Program-made: the position numbers and the translations under genes | The notes under the pieces: generated by a model | The model's input: the letters and a program-made list of their open reading frames with translations, nothing else | Database searches by the model: none | Told to the model about the DNA's origin: nothing | Part shown: piece after piece, positions 47,024 through 56,568 of the stretch | Layout of the letters: each line of letters begins with the position of its first letter | Position numbering within the stretch: position 1 is the stretch's first letter | Assembly: GCF_002205845.1 (NCBI RefSeq) | Contig: NZ_NISI01000003.1 | Span: 186,001 to 250,000 of the forward strand | Direction: 5' to 3' | DNA: 64,000 nt | Origin: Roseateles puraquae | GTDB taxonomy: Bacteria; Pseudomonadota; Gammaproteobacteria; Burkholderiales; Burkholderiaceae_C

Positions 47024-48481
47024 TTACCTGGGGACGGCTGCGCCCCCGCGCCCGACCGGTGACAGGGGCAAGCGCACCCGGGCGTCCAGCCCCGCCAAAC
47101 GGTCGCCCGCCAGCCGGTTGCTCAGCTCGATCTGCCCGCCCAGGGACAGCACCAGTGCCTGGCAGATGGCCAGACCCAGGCCCGAGCCCTTGCCCGACTC
47201 ACCCGCGGCAAACGGCAGGAAGAGCCGCTGCTGTTGCGCCGGTGTGAGCCCCGGGCCGCCATCGGCGATGACGAGCTGTGCCCAACCGGCCTCGGTGGTC
47301 AGATCAATGCCCAGGCGCGCGCCAGCCGGGGTGTGCTGGATGGCGTTGTGCAGCAGGTTGCGCGTGAGTTCCCGCAGCGCCCATTCATGGCTTTCGATGG
47401 CGGCGGGCTCGGTGTGGATGTCGAAATCCAGCGCCTGCTTGGCGATCAACGGCGCCAGGTCCAGCGCCACGGCGCGCACGATCTCGGCCCAATCCTGCAC
47501 CGGCATGGCCTCGCCCTGCTGGCGCATCTGCTCGGCGCGCGCCAGTGCCAGCATCTGGTTGGCCAGCTGGGTGGCCCGCGCCACGGTGGTGTCGATCTCC
47601 GCCAGCGCTTGCAGGGGCTCCACGTCGCCCTGTCGCGCCGACTGCACCTGGACCTTCAGCACGGCCAGCGGCGTGCGCAGTTGGTGGGACGCATCGCGCA
47701 CGAACCGCTTCTGGTGCTCCAGCAGCCGGGACTGGCGCGCCAGCGCATCGTTGCTGGCCTGCACCAGCGGCACCAGCTCGGCCGGCATGTCGGGCGCCTG
47801 CAAGGGGCTGAGGTCGTCGGCGTCGCGCGCCTGCAAGGCGGCACTCAGCTCGCGCACCGGTCGCGTGGCCCGCTGCACCACGGCCCAGACGACGATGGCG
47901 ATCACGGCCAGCAGCGCGGCCTGGCGCCACAGGGTATGCAGCAGCAGTTGGCGTGCCAGCCCACGCCGCAGCGCGAGCGTCTCGGCCACCTGGATGGTTG
48001 CGAGGCCCAGGCCATCCTGGCCGGACACCGGCTGCAGCAGCACCGCTACCCGCACCAGCTCGCCGCGATAGACATCGTCGTAGAAATGCACCAGCGCGGC
48101 GTACGTGCTCTGGTCAGGCAGACGGCCTTGCCAGCTCGGCAGGTCGTCATACCCCGACACCATCTCGCCCTGAAAGCCCAGCACCTTGAAGTAGAGCTGG
48201 CTGCGGTTGTCGGCCTCGAAGGCCTCCAGCGCCGCGTAGGGCACGGTGGCGACGAGGCGCGGCCGGTCGCCGCTGCCGTCCACGCCCAGCAGTTCGCCAA
48301 TCGCCTTGGCCGAGGCGAGCAGTGTGCGGTCGTAGGCGGTATCGGCGGCCTGGAGCGAGTCACGGTACAGGCTCACCGTGTTGATGGCGACGATGAGCCC
48401 GACGGGCAGCAGGATGCCCCACAGCAGCCGCGCCCGCATCGACAACCGGGCCCAGCGCTGCTGCAGGCGCCGCTCAGTCAT
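47024..48481 (-). CDS. tctE: TctE-type sensor histidine kinase
   Basis: 485 aa membrane sensor kinase. First helix at about residues 19-37 (LLWGILLPVGLIVAINTV), a periplasmic 2CSK_N sensor domain (about 40-185), second helix about 188-204, then HAMP, a HisKA domain with H266 in RDASHQLRTPLAVLK, and an HATPase domain (ELTRNLLHNAIQHTP; IADGGPGLTPAQQQRLF; GSGLGLAICQAL). It overlaps tctD by eight bases. The tctCBA transporter is divergent beside tctD, so it is expected to sense tricarboxylates in the periplasm. Confidence 0.9.
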   Translation of the reverse strand: MTERRLQQRWARLSMRARLLWGILLPVGLIVAINTVSLYRDSLQAADTAYDRTLLASAKAIGELLGVDGSGDRPRLVATVPYAALEAFEADNRSQLYFKVLGFQGEMVSGYDDLPSWQGRLPDQSTYAALVHFYDDVYRGELVRVAVLLQPVSGQDGLGLATIQVAETLALRRGLARQLLLHTLWRQAALLAVIAIVVWAVVQRATRPVRELSAALQARDADDLSPLQAPDMPAELVPLVQASNDALARQSRLLEHQKRFVRDASHQLRTPLAVLKVQVQSARQGDVEPLQALAEIDTTVARATQLANQMLALARAEQMRQQGEAMPVQDWAEIVRAVALDLAPLIAKQALDFDIHTEPAAIESHEWALRELTRNLLHNAIQHTPAGARLGIDLTTEAGWAQLVIADGGPGLTPAQQQRLFLPFAAGESGKGSGLGLAICQALVLSLGGQIELSNRLAGDRLAGLDARVRLPLSPVGRGGAAVPR

Positions 48482-49157
48482 CCGGCTGCAGCAGGTAGCC
48501 CAGGCCCCGCAGCGTCACCAGCTTGGCCTCGGTGACCGCGAGGCGCTTGCGCAGGCGGTAGGCGACCACCTCGATGGCGTCCGGACTGGCGTCGGCCGCG
48601 TCGGCGAAGACGATCTCGAAGAGCCGCTCCTTGGCCACGGCCTGGCCCGGGCGCACCAGCAGCGCCCGCAGCAGCGCCGCCTCGCGAGGCGGCAGGTCCA
48701 GGGGCTGGCCCTGGTGGTAGACCGCGCCACTGTCGGGGTCCACGCGCAGGCCGCAGAAGCTCGGCGCAGCCACGGGCCGGGCCGCCTCGCTGGCCTGCCC
48801 CTGGCGGCGGACCAGCGCGCGGATGCGGGCCTCCAGCTCGTCCAGGTCGAAAGGCTTGGGCAGGTAGTCGTCAGCCCCGGTGTTCAAGCCCAGGATCTTG
48901 TCGCCCAGCGTGCCGCGGGCGGTGATGATGATGACGGGCGTCGTCAGCCCCTCGGCGCGCGCCTGGGCCAGTACATCCAGGCCGTCCTGGCCGGGCATGG
49001 AGAGGTCCAGCAGCACCACGTCGGGCAGCGCCGCGCGCCAGCGGTTCAGGGCCTTGGCGCCGTCGTCGCAGATACCGACGCGAAAGCCGCGACGCTCGAA
49101 CGAGCGCTGCAGCGTCGTCTGCATGGCGGCGTTGTCTTCGATGACCAGGAGCTTCAT
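48474..49157 (-). CDS. tctD: TctD-type response regulator
   Basis: 227 aa OmpR/PhoB-family regulator. Receiver with acidic pair (IEDN), phospho-acceptor D51 (VVLLDLSMPGQDG), and K of LPKPFDLDEL; the C-terminal winged helix ends VVAYRLRKRLAVTEAKLVTLRGLGYLL. Family knowledge: TctD activates the tctCBA operon when tricarboxylates are present. It is divergent from tctC across a 144 bp region that contains a candidate operator (49194-49211). Confidence 0.92.
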   Translation of the reverse strand: MKLLVIEDNAAMQTTLQRSFERRGFRVGICDDGAKALNRWRAALPDVVLLDLSMPGQDGLDVLAQARAEGLTTPVIIITARGTLGDKILGLNTGADDYLPKPFDLDELEARIRALVRRQGQASEAARPVAAPSFCGLRVDPDSGAVYHQGQPLDLPPREAALLRALLVRPGQAVAKERLFEIVFADAADASPDAIEVVAYRLRKRLAVTEAKLVTLRGLGYLLQPDD

Positions 49158-49193
49158 GCAATCAGGCTAGCACCCGCACCGCCGCCCACCGCC

Positions 49194-49211
49194 CCTCAGG
49201 TTTACCCGAGG
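49194..49211. promoter_or_regulatory. Candidate TctD operator in the tctD-tctC intergenic region
   Basis: Near-perfect 18-bp inverted repeat CCTCAGGTTTACCCGAGG (one mismatched pair). It lies about 16 bp upstream of a consensus -35 TTGACA (49227-49232) for tctC, where an activator would bind. A related core (GGGTTTACCTG) occurs at about 47021-47031, at the end of tctE. Binding by TctD is inference. Confidence 0.4.
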
Positions 49212-49301
49212 ATGGCGGACAGCGGTTTGACAGCCTCGGCCGCCAGCATGCGGGCACAGGCCGGCGGCTCGCCGTCCAACAAGACCCACACGGAGACACC
49301 C

Positions 49302-50264
49302 ATGCGTCGCGACACCTTCCTCAAGTCCCTGGCAGCCCTGGCCGCCGCTGGCAGCTGGCCGCTCACGAGCCACGCCAGTGGCGCGCCGATGAAGATGATG
49401 ATCCCCGCCAACCCAGGCGGCGGCTGGGACACCACAGGCCGCGCCATCGGCAAGGCCTTGCAGGACGCGGGCCTGGCCAGCAGCGTGCAGTACGAAAACA
49501 AGGGCGGCGCCGCTGGCGCGCTGGGCCTGGCCCAATTCGTCAATGCCAGCAAGGGCGACCCGAATGCACTGATGGTGATGGGCGCCGTCATGCTGGGCGG
49601 CATCATCACCGGCAAGCCGCCGGTGAGCCTGTCGCAGGCCACCCCGATTGCGCGACTGATCAGCGAATACAACGTCTACGTCGTGCACGGCGCGTCGCCG
49701 ATCAAGTCGATGAAAGACGTCATCGAGCAACTCAAGAAAGACCCGGGCAGCGTCAAGTGGGGCGGTGGCTCGCGCGGTTCGACCGAGCACATCGCCGCCG
49801 CCATGATCGCCCGCGAAGTGGGCGTCGACGCGGCCAAGATCAACTACGTGCCTTTCCGCGGCGGCGGCGAAGCCACGGCCGCCATCCTCGGCGGCAACGT
49901 GACCGTGGGTGGCAGCGGCTTCAGCGAGTTCCAGCCCTACCTGGAGAGCGGCAAGATGCGCGCCCTGGCCGTCACCTCGCCCCAGCGCATCAAGGGGCTG
50001 GACGCGCCCACGCTGAAGGAGCTGGGCATCAGCGTCGAGATCGGCAACTGGCGCGGCGTCTATGCGCCGCCGGGCATCACCCCTGAGCAGCGCAAGGCCC
50101 TGACCGACAAGGTCGTGCAGGCCACCAAGAGCAAGAGCTGGGCGGAGTCGCTCGAGAAGAACGGCTGGACGCCCGCCTTGCTGGCTGGGCCGCAGTTCGA
50201 CGAGTTCGTCGACCGCGAGTTCGCGGCGCTGCGCGCCATCATGGTCAAGTCCGGCATGATCTGA
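49302..50264 (+). CDS. tctC: Tripartite tricarboxylate transporter substrate-binding protein TctC
   Basis: 320 aa periplasmic binding protein of the TTT (tctCBA) family. A twin-arginine-like or Sec leader (MRRDTFLKSLAALAAAGSWP) is followed by MKMMIPANPGGGWDTTGRAIGKAL, the fold-typical start, and NYVPFRGGGEATAAILGGNV. Expected ligand is citrate or a similar tricarboxylate, though TctC paralogues vary widely. ATG 49302 has GGAG seven bases upstream. First gene of tctC-tctB-tctA. Confidence 0.93.
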   Translation: MRRDTFLKSLAALAAAGSWPLTSHASGAPMKMMIPANPGGGWDTTGRAIGKALQDAGLASSVQYENKGGAAGALGLAQFVNASKGDPNALMVMGAVMLGGIITGKPPVSLSQATPIARLISEYNVYVVHGASPIKSMKDVIEQLKKDPGSVKWGGGSRGSTEHIAAAMIAREVGVDAAKINYVPFRGGGEATAAILGGNVTVGGSGFSEFQPYLESGKMRALAVTSPQRIKGLDAPTLKELGISVEIGNWRGVYAPPGITPEQRKALTDKVVQATKSKSWAESLEKNGWTPALLAGPQFDEFVDREFAALRAIMVKSGMI

Positions 50265-50271
50265 GCGCGCG

Positions 50272-50781
50272 ATGAGCAGCACTCCTTCTGCAGCCAGCCA
50301 GGCGCTGGTGGGCGCGGGCGTCCTCGTCGTGGGCGCGGTCATGGCGTACGGCGCCACCTTCATTTCGTCGGACGCCGGTTATGCCGGCGTCGGGCCCAAC
50401 GCCCTGCCCTGGCTGGTGTCGGTGGTGCTGATGATCTGCGGCGCCTGGCTGGTGTGGGAAGCCCGCAGCGGCGGCTACCGCGAGATGGAAGCCCCATCCG
50501 GCGCGCCGCGTGCCGACTGGCACGCGGTCGCCTGGGTGATCGCGGGCATCGTGGCCAACGCCAGCCTCATCACTACGGTCGGGTTCATCCTGTCCTGCGC
50601 CTTGTGCTTCGGGTTGGCAGTACGCGGCCTGCGCCTGGCCGAAGGTCGCCCGGGCGGCGGTTTGCGTCGCACGGTGATCGATGGCGCCACCGGCATGGCC
50701 ATCGCCGCGCCCGTGTTCTGGATGTTCACCCAGCTGCTCGCCATCAACCTGCCGGGCCTCACGGCCAGCGGCTGGTTGTGA
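50272..50781 (+). CDS. tctB: Tripartite tricarboxylate transporter small membrane subunit TctB
   Basis: 169 aa TctB subunit with four hydrophobic segments ([87 protein letters not shown], each approximate). Seven bases after tctC and 13 before tctA. It is the small membrane partner of TctA. Confidence 0.9.
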   Translation: MSSTPSAASQALVGAGVLVVGAVMAYGATFISSDAGYAGVGPNALPWLVSVVLMICGAWLVWEARSGGYREMEAPSGAPRADWHAVAWVIAGIVANASLITTVGFILSCALCFGLAVRGLRLAEGRPGGGLRRTVIDGATGMAIAAPVFWMFTQLLAINLPGLTASGWL

Positions 50782-50794
50782 GGAGGCCTGCGCC

Positions 50795-52288
50795 ATGATG
50801 GACCTCTGGAATCAACTGCTCGGCGGCTTTGCGACGGCGGCCACGCCCATCAACCTGCTGTGGGCCTTCCTCGGCTGCGTCATCGGCACCGGCATCGGTG
50901 TGCTGCCGGGCCTGGGCCCGGCGGTCACGGTCGCCATGCTGCTGCCCATCACGTCGCAGGTGGAGCCCACCGCCTCGATGATCTTCTTCGCCGGCATCTA
51001 CTACGGCGCCATGTACGGCGGCTCCACCACCTCCATCCTGCTGAACACGCCCGGAGAAACCGGCACGATGGTGACCGCGCTGGAAGGCTTCAAGATGGCC
51101 AAGAACGGCCGGGCGGGCGCCGCCCTGGCCACGGCCGCCATCGGCTCCTTCGTGGCCGGCACCATCGCCACCGTGCTGGTGACGCTGTTCGCGCCGGTCG
51201 TGGCCGACTTCGCCGTGACCCTCGGGCCGCCCGAGTACTTCCTGCTGATGCTGCTGGCCTTCACCACCGTGAGCGCGGTGCTGGGCAAGAGCACCCTGCG
51301 TGGCATGACGTCGCTCTTCATCGGCCTGGCGCTCGGCCTGGTGGGGCTGGACCAGATCACCGGCCAGGTGCGCTACACCGGCGGCGTGCCGGAGTTCATG
51401 GACGGCATCGAGACCGTGCTCGTCGCTGTGGGCCTGTTCGCGGTCGGCGAGACGCTCTACATGGCGCTGTACGAAGGTCGCAGCACGCAAGACCTCAACA
51501 AGCTCAGCAGCGTGCACATGACGCGCACCGAGTGGAAGCGCTCCTGGCCCGCCTGGCTGCGCGGCACCTTCATCGGCTTCCCGTTCGGCACCATCCCGGC
51601 GGGCGGCTCGGAGATCCCGACCTTCCTGAGCTATGCCACCGAACGCAAGCTGAGCCCGCACAAGGCCGAGTTCGGCAGCAGCGGCGCCATCGAAGGCGTG
51701 GCCGGCCCCGAAGCGGCCAACAACGCGGCCGTCACGGCCACCCTCGTGCCGCTGCTGACGCTGGGCATCCCGACCTCGGTGACGGCAGCCATCCTGCTGT
51801 CGGCGCTGCAGAACTACGGCATCCAGGCCGGGCCGCAGCTGTTCACCACGTCGTCCACGCTCGTCTGGGCGCTGATCGCCTCGCTGTACATCGGCAACGT
51901 CATGCTGCTGGTGCTGAACCTGCCGCTCGTGGGCCTGTGGGTGAAGCTGCTCAAGATCCCCCGCCCGCAGCTGTATGCAGGCATCCTGATCTTCGCCACG
52001 GTCGGCGTCTACGGCATGCGCCAGAGCGCCTTCGACCTCTTCCTGATGCTCGGCCTGGGGCTGATGGGTGTGGTGATGCGGCGCTTCGACTTCCCGACGG
52101 CGCCAGTGGTCGTGGGCATGATCCTCGGGCCGCTGGCGGAAGCGCAGGGGCGCAACGCGCTGTCGATCGGCAGCGGCCACTGGAGCGTCTTCATCGAGCG
52201 CCCGCTGAGCGTGGGCCTGCTGGCGGTGCTGGCCGCTGTGCTGCTGGTGCCCCGGCTGTGGCGATGGTGGGCGCATCGGCGCCGTTGA
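50795..52288 (+). CDS. tctA: Tripartite tricarboxylate transporter large permease TctA
   Basis: 497 aa large permease of the TTT family. The N-terminal conserved region [20 protein letters not shown] and [22 protein letters not shown] (two parts, residues ~30-90) and the internal repeat [22 protein letters not shown] are characteristic, as is [23 protein letters not shown]. About 11-12 helices. ATG 50795 is preceded by GGAGG. A hairpin terminator follows at about 52311-52350. Confidence 0.94.
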   Translation: MMDLWNQLLGGFATAATPINLLWAFLGCVIGTGIGVLPGLGPAVTVAMLLPITSQVEPTASMIFFAGIYYGAMYGGSTTSILLNTPGETGTMVTALEGFKMAKNGRAGAALATAAIGSFVAGTIATVLVTLFAPVVADFAVTLGPPEYFLLMLLAFTTVSAVLGKSTLRGMTSLFIGLALGLVGLDQITGQVRYTGGVPEFMDGIETVLVAVGLFAVGETLYMALYEGRSTQDLNKLSSVHMTRTEWKRSWPAWLRGTFIGFPFGTIPAGGSEIPTFLSYATERKLSPHKAEFGSSGAIEGVAGPEAANNAAVTATLVPLLTLGIPTSVTAAILLSALQNYGIQAGPQLFTTSSTLVWALIASLYIGNVMLLVLNLPLVGLWVKLLKIPRPQLYAGILIFATVGVYGMRQSAFDLFLMLGLGLMGVVMRRFDFPTAPVVVGMILGPLAEAQGRNALSIGSGHWSVFIERPLSVGLLAVLAAVLLVPRLWRWWAHRRR

Positions 52289-52310
52289 CCCGCTCGCCAC
52301 CTTCGCCGCG

Positions 52311-52350
52311 CCGCCCGCGAGTTCGCCAGGAACCGCGGGCGGTGTCGCTT
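52311..52350 (+). terminator. Hairpin after tctA
   Basis: Arms CCGCCCGCG (52311-52319) and CGCGGGCGG (52334-52342), followed by TGTCGCTTT; a stable stem with a weak T-run. Confidence 0.6.
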
Positions 52351-52391
52351 TGGATACCACTCGGTGCGCCAAAGCCAGACTGCAGGCAAAG

Positions 52392-52424
52392 AAAAAGCCC
52401 CCGAATCTTTTGACTCGGGGGCTT
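52392..52424 (-). terminator. Terminator after tRNA-Val
   Basis: Minus-strand GCCCCCGAGTCAAAAGATTC GGGGGC stem with TTTTTC, 17 bases after the tRNA 3' end. Confidence 0.88.
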
Positions 52425-52440
52425 CCAATCTTCAGAATTT

Positions 52441-52517
52441 TGGTAGGCGCGATTGGATTCGAACCAACGACCCCCACCATGTCAAGGTGGTGCTCTAACC
52501 AACTGAGCTACGCGCCT
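52441..52517 (-). tRNA. tRNA-Val (GAC)
   Basis: 77-nt cloverleaf with encoded CCA: acceptor AGGCGCG / CGCGCCT, D-arm GCTC...GAGC, anticodon stem CCACC/GGTGG with loop TTGACAT (anticodon GAC), T-arm GTTGG-TTCGAAT-CCAAT, discriminator A and CCA. All arms pair. It follows relA on the minus strand and is closed by its own terminator. Confidence 0.97.
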
Positions 52518-52562
52518 GAAGAGCTGCGCACTATAGCATGGATTTTTCGGGCCTGTCCAATT

Positions 52563-54821
52563 TCACTTCCGGCGCGCTGAACGCACGCCGGAGATGCCGC
52601 AGAGCTCGCGCAGCACCTTGGCCAGCTTCGAGGCATCCGACAGCTCCAGCGTGAAGCTCATCCACGCCGTGTCGCCACCGCCCGCGCGCGGCTTCACGGC
52701 GCCGGGCTTCATTGACTGCGTGTTGACCGCGACCACGTTCATCTTCTCCTTCGCGAAGACTTCCAGCACATCGCGCAGCAGGCCCTGGCGGTCACCGGCC
52801 TCGACGAGCACATCCACCGGGTAGACCGGCGCGTTCTTCAACGCCGCGTCGCCGCCGCCCCATGCCACCGCAATCACGCGCTCGGGCGAGCGACGCTTCA
52901 TCTCGGCGAGGTTGCTGCAGTCGCTGCGATGGATGGCCACGCCCTTGCCTCGCGTGACGAAACCCTCAATGGCATCCGGCGGCGCCGGGCGGCAGCAGCG
53001 CGACAGCGTGGTCAGCAGCGAGTCGATGCCCACCACCAGCACGCCGCCCCGTGCACCGCTCGTGGCGCTGCGGGTGTGCTTCTGCGCGAGCAGCTCGTTC
53101 TCGTCGGCCACCGGCTCGGGGGGGCGCAGCAGCAGCTCGATGTTGCGCAGCGAGTATTCATCCTTGCCCACCACCTCGAAGAGCGCCTCCGCGCCCTTGA
53201 AGCCGAGCCTCGCTGCGAGTTCATCGAGCTTGAGCGCCGTCTTGCCCTCGCGCTGCAGCAGCTTCTCGACCAGCTCTCGCCCCTTGGCGATGGTCTGCGC
53301 CTGCTGCAGCGCATTGAACCAAGCCCTCACCTTCGCCCGCGAGCGCTGGCTCTGCAGGTAGCCGAGCTCCGGGTTGATCCAGTCCAGCGACGGCCCGCCC
53401 TCCTTGGCCGCGATGATTTCCACCGTCTGCCCGCTCTTCAGCGGCGTGTTCAGCGGCAGCATCTGCCCGTCGATGCGCGCGCCGCGGCAGCGGTGGCCGA
53501 GGTCGGTGTGCACGGCGTAGGCAAAGTCCACCGGTGTGGCGCCGGCCGCCAGCTCCACGATGGTGGCCTGCGGCGTGAACACGTAGATGCGGTCGTCGAA
53601 ATCCGGACCGCCTTCGGCCTGCGCGGTGTCGCGCTCCCAGGCGAGCAGCTGGTTGAGCACCGCGCGGCGCGCACGCGCCACCTGCTCCTCGAACTCGCCC
53701 GCTGCGGTCACGCCCGCATAACCGCGCGCGCCGGCCTCCTTGTAGGCCCAGTGCGCCGCCACACCATGTTCGGCGTGCTCGTGCATCTCGCGCGTGCGGA
53801 TCTGCACTTCCATCGCCCGGCCATCCGGCCCAAGCACGACGGTGTGCAGCGACTGGTAGCCGTTGGGCTTGGGCTTGGCGATGTAGTCGTCGAACTCGCC
53901 AGGCACCGGCGTGTACAGCTCATGCAGCCGCGCCAGCACCGCGTAACAGTCGGCCACGCTCGGCACGATGACGCGCAGCGCGCGCAGGTCGAACACCCGC
54001 TCCAGCGGCAGCGCCTTGCCGAGCATCTTTTTGTGGATGCTGTAGAGGTGCTTGGGGCGCCCCTGCACCTCAGCGCTGATGCCCTGGGCCTGCAGATCGG
54101 CCTGCACCGCGGCGCGCGCAGCCTCCACACCCTGCTCGCGCTCCATGCGCTTTTCGTGCAGGGCCTTGGCCAGCGCCTTGTAGGCCTCGGGCTCGCGAAA
54201 ACGGAAGGCCAGGTCTTCCAGTTCCCACTTGATCTGCCAGATGCCGAGCCGGTTGGCCAGGGGCGCGAACACGGCCTGCGATTCCTCGGCCAGCGCCTGC
54301 GGGCAAGGGTGCTTGCTGGCGGCATGCCAGCGCAGCGTCTGCAGGCGCGACGCCAGGCGCAGCAGCACCACGCGCAGGTCACGCGAGAAGGCCAGCAGCA
54401 TCTTGCGCACGCGCTCGGTCTGCTCGGCGCGCTGGTCGGTCTTCTTGTCGGCCGTCAGCTTCGCGTCCCGCGTGGCGCGTTGCAGTTGCACCAGGCGCCG
54501 CGTGTGGGTCACGAGGCTCGCATAGCTGTCGCCAAAGGCCTTGGCGACGATTTCCTCGGGCTTGTTGAGGAAGTCCGCCGCATAGACGAGGTAGGCCGCT
54601 GCCTGCAGCTCCTGCGCCGCACCGACGCCGTGCAGGATGGCGGCCACACCGTCGGCATGGGCGAGCGCGTTCTCGCCGGTGTCCAGCAGTTCGCCCGACA
54701 ACAGGGGTTCAGCAAAGGCTCGGGCGCGTACCACCTCGGCCTGGGAGTGGGCAGTGCCGGCATCCAGCAGCGCCACGATGGGCGCGGTGGCCGCGCCCTC
54801 GGCCATCAAGCCGGTCTTCAT
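52563..54821 (-). CDS. relA: (p)ppGpp synthetase RelA
   Basis: 752 aa long RSH protein. The N-terminal region corresponds to the HD domain but lacks the His-Asp catalytic pair (HADGVAAILHG; AAYLVYAADFLN where an LLHDVVED-like motif is expected), so hydrolase activity should be absent, as in RelA. The synthetase domain follows (VFDLRALRVIVPSVADCYAVLARLH; PNGYQSLHTVVLGPDGRAMEVQIRT), then a TGS domain (VFTPQATIVELAAGATPVDFAYAVHT) and a C-terminal ACT domain. It produces (p)ppGpp during amino acid starvation. Overlaps the following hydrolase start by four bases. Confidence 0.94.
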   Translation of the reverse strand: MKTGLMAEGAATAPIVALLDAGTAHSQAEVVRARAFAEPLLSGELLDTGENALAHADGVAAILHGVGAAQELQAAAYLVYAADFLNKPEEIVAKAFGDSYASLVTHTRRLVQLQRATRDAKLTADKKTDQRAEQTERVRKMLLAFSRDLRVVLLRLASRLQTLRWHAASKHPCPQALAEESQAVFAPLANRLGIWQIKWELEDLAFRFREPEAYKALAKALHEKRMEREQGVEAARAAVQADLQAQGISAEVQGRPKHLYSIHKKMLGKALPLERVFDLRALRVIVPSVADCYAVLARLHELYTPVPGEFDDYIAKPKPNGYQSLHTVVLGPDGRAMEVQIRTREMHEHAEHGVAAHWAYKEAGARGYAGVTAAGEFEEQVARARRAVLNQLLAWERDTAQAEGGPDFDDRIYVFTPQATIVELAAGATPVDFAYAVHTDLGHRCRGARIDGQMLPLNTPLKSGQTVEIIAAKEGGPSLDWINPELGYLQSQRSRAKVRAWFNALQQAQTIAKGRELVEKLLQREGKTALKLDELAARLGFKGAEALFEVVGKDEYSLRNIELLLRPPEPVADENELLAQKHTRSATSGARGGVLVVGIDSLLTTLSRCCRPAPPDAIEGFVTRGKGVAIHRSDCSNLAEMKRRSPERVIAVAWGGGDAALKNAPVYPVDVLVEAGDRQGLLRDVLEVFAKEKMNVVAVNTQSMKPGAVKPRAGGGDTAWMSFTLELSDASKLAKVLRELCGISGVRSARRK

Positions 54822-55699
54822 GGACTCAGAAATTCCCTCACGATCGACACCTGATCATCGTGGATCAGCGTCGGAGCATGGCCCACGCCGGGCAGTTCCA
54901 CCAGCCGGGCGTGCGGGCCGCGCTGGGTCATGGCGCGCGCGGTCTCGGCGGTCAGCAGGTCGGAGTCGGCGCCGCGGATCAGCAGCGTCGGGCAACGCAA
55001 CTGGTCATAGGCAGCCCACAGCGCCGCCTCACCCGCCGCCACCAATTCGGGCGTGATGGCCGCAAACGGCAGCGCAATGGCGGGGTCGTAGTGCAGTCGC
55101 CATTCATCGCCGTCAGCCGCAAACATCGGCGTGGACAGCGCCACCCATTCCTCATCGCTGTGCGGGCCGAAGCCTGCCGAGATGCCGCGCAGGTAGGCCG
55201 CGCCCTCGGCCACGGAAGCAAACCGCGGCGCCTTGCCAAGATAAGTACCGATGCGCTGCAGGGCCTCGAAGCGGATGGCCGGGCCCACATCGTTCAGCAC
55301 CAGGCGCCGGATGGGGCTGGGCACGCCATCCGGGCGGGGCAAAGCGGCCAGGCCCAGGCCGATCAGCCCGCCCATGGAGGTGCCGACCCAGTCGACCTGG
55401 GGCACGTCCAGCCGCGCCAGCAGCGCCACCATGTCGGCCACATAGCCCGGCACCTGATAGCCGGCCGGCTGGCGCAGCCAGTCGGACTGACCGCGCCCGA
55501 CCACGTCGGGGCAGATCACACGGTAGTGGCTGGACATCGCCCTCGCCAGGGCGTCGAAATCGCGCCCCTGACGCGACAACCCGTGCACACACACCAGCAC
55601 CGGCGCGTCGGCGGCCGGGCCGGCCCACTCCCAGTAGGCCATGCGGTGCAGGCCAGTGGCGTCCAGGCAATTGAGATGGCGGAGTTGGGGCTGGGTCAT
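54818..55699 (-). CDS. Alpha/beta hydrolase
   Basis: 293 aa alpha/beta-hydrolase fold enzyme. Oxyanion-region HGLSRQGRDF, nucleophile Ser in VGTSMGGLIG, acid Asp in LIRGADSDLL, and catalytic His in PGVGHAPTL. No signal peptide, so cytoplasmic. The substrate cannot be told from the sequence. ATGA-type overlap with relA downstream; divergent from the 3-hydroxybutyrate dehydrogenase gene. Confidence 0.88.
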   Translation of the reverse strand: MTQPQLRHLNCLDATGLHRMAYWEWAGPAADAPVLVCVHGLSRQGRDFDALARAMSSHYRVICPDVVGRGQSDWLRQPAGYQVPGYVADMVALLARLDVPQVDWVGTSMGGLIGLGLAALPRPDGVPSPIRRLVLNDVGPAIRFEALQRIGTYLGKAPRFASVAEGAAYLRGISAGFGPHSDEEWVALSTPMFAADGDEWRLHYDPAIALPFAAITPELVAAGEAALWAAYDQLRCPTLLIRGADSDLLTAETARAMTQRGPHARLVELPGVGHAPTLIHDDQVSIVREFLSP

Positions 55700-55791
55700 G
55701 GTTCAATCCTCGCAAGCCCTCCCAGGCCTGCGCGCACGGCGCGGCGCCGAGGGCACGTCGGATCATCGTAGCAACCCAAGAGGACCCCTCC

Positions 55792-56562
55792 ATGTTGAAA
55801 GGCAAGACCGCCCTCGTTACCGGCTCCACCAGCGGCATCGGGCTGGGCATCGCGCTGGAACTGGCCCGCCAGGGCGCCAGCATCATCCTCAATGGCTTCG
55901 GCGACGCTGACGGCCCCAAGGCCGAAGTGGCGGCCCTGGGCGTGAAGGTCGGCTACCACGGCGCTGACATGAGCAAGCCCGACGACATCGCCGCCATGGT
56001 GGCCTATGCGCAGGCCGAGTTCGGGGGCATCGACATCCTGGTCAACAACGCCGGCATCCAGCATGTGGCGCCGGTGCAGGACTTCCCGGTCGAGAAATGG
56101 GACGCCATCATCGCCATCAACCTCAGCTCGGCCTTCCACACCACACGCCTGGCACTGCCGGGCATGCTGGCCAAGGGCTGGGGCCGCATCATCAACATCG
56201 CCTCGGCCCACGGGCTGGTCGCGTCGGCGCAGAAGTCGGCCTATGTGGCGGCCAAGCACGGCCTGGTGGGCTTCACCAAGAGCGTAGCGCTTGAAACCGC
56301 CACCACCGGCGTGACGGCCAATGCCATCTGCCCGGGCTGGGTGCTGACGCCGCTGGTGCAAAAGCAGGTCGACGCCCTGGCCGCCAAGGATGGCGTCGAC
56401 AACGACGAGGCCAAGCGCCGGCTGCTGGCCGAGAAGCAGCCGTCGCTGCAGTTCACCACGCCGGCCGAGCTCGGCGCACTCGCCGTGTTCCTGTGCTCGG
56501 ACGCCGCCATCAACGTGCGCGGCCAGGCCTGGGCGATGGACGGCGGCTGGACCGCCGTCTGA
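55792..56562 (+). CDS. bdhA: 3-hydroxybutyrate dehydrogenase
   Basis: 256 aa SDR that interconverts 3-hydroxybutyrate and acetoacetate, the last step of PHB mobilisation. TGSTSGIGLGIALELA is the NAD site, NNAGIQHVAPV follows, the catalytic Ser-Tyr-Lys set is in ASAHGLVASAQKSAYVAAKHG, and PGWVLTPLVQKQ is a 3-hydroxybutyrate dehydrogenase signature with the C-terminal GQAWAMDGGWTAV. ATG 55792 is preceded by AAGAGGA. Fits the presence of phaR. Confidence 0.91.
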   Translation: MLKGKTALVTGSTSGIGLGIALELARQGASIILNGFGDADGPKAEVAALGVKVGYHGADMSKPDDIAAMVAYAQAEFGGIDILVNNAGIQHVAPVQDFPVEKWDAIIAINLSSAFHTTRLALPGMLAKGWGRIINIASAHGLVASAQKSAYVAAKHGLVGFTKSVALETATTGVTANAICPGWVLTPLVQKQVDALAAKDGVDNDEAKRRLLAEKQPSLQFTTPAELGALAVFLCSDAAINVRGQAWAMDGGWTAV

Positions 56563-56568
56563 GCCCCT

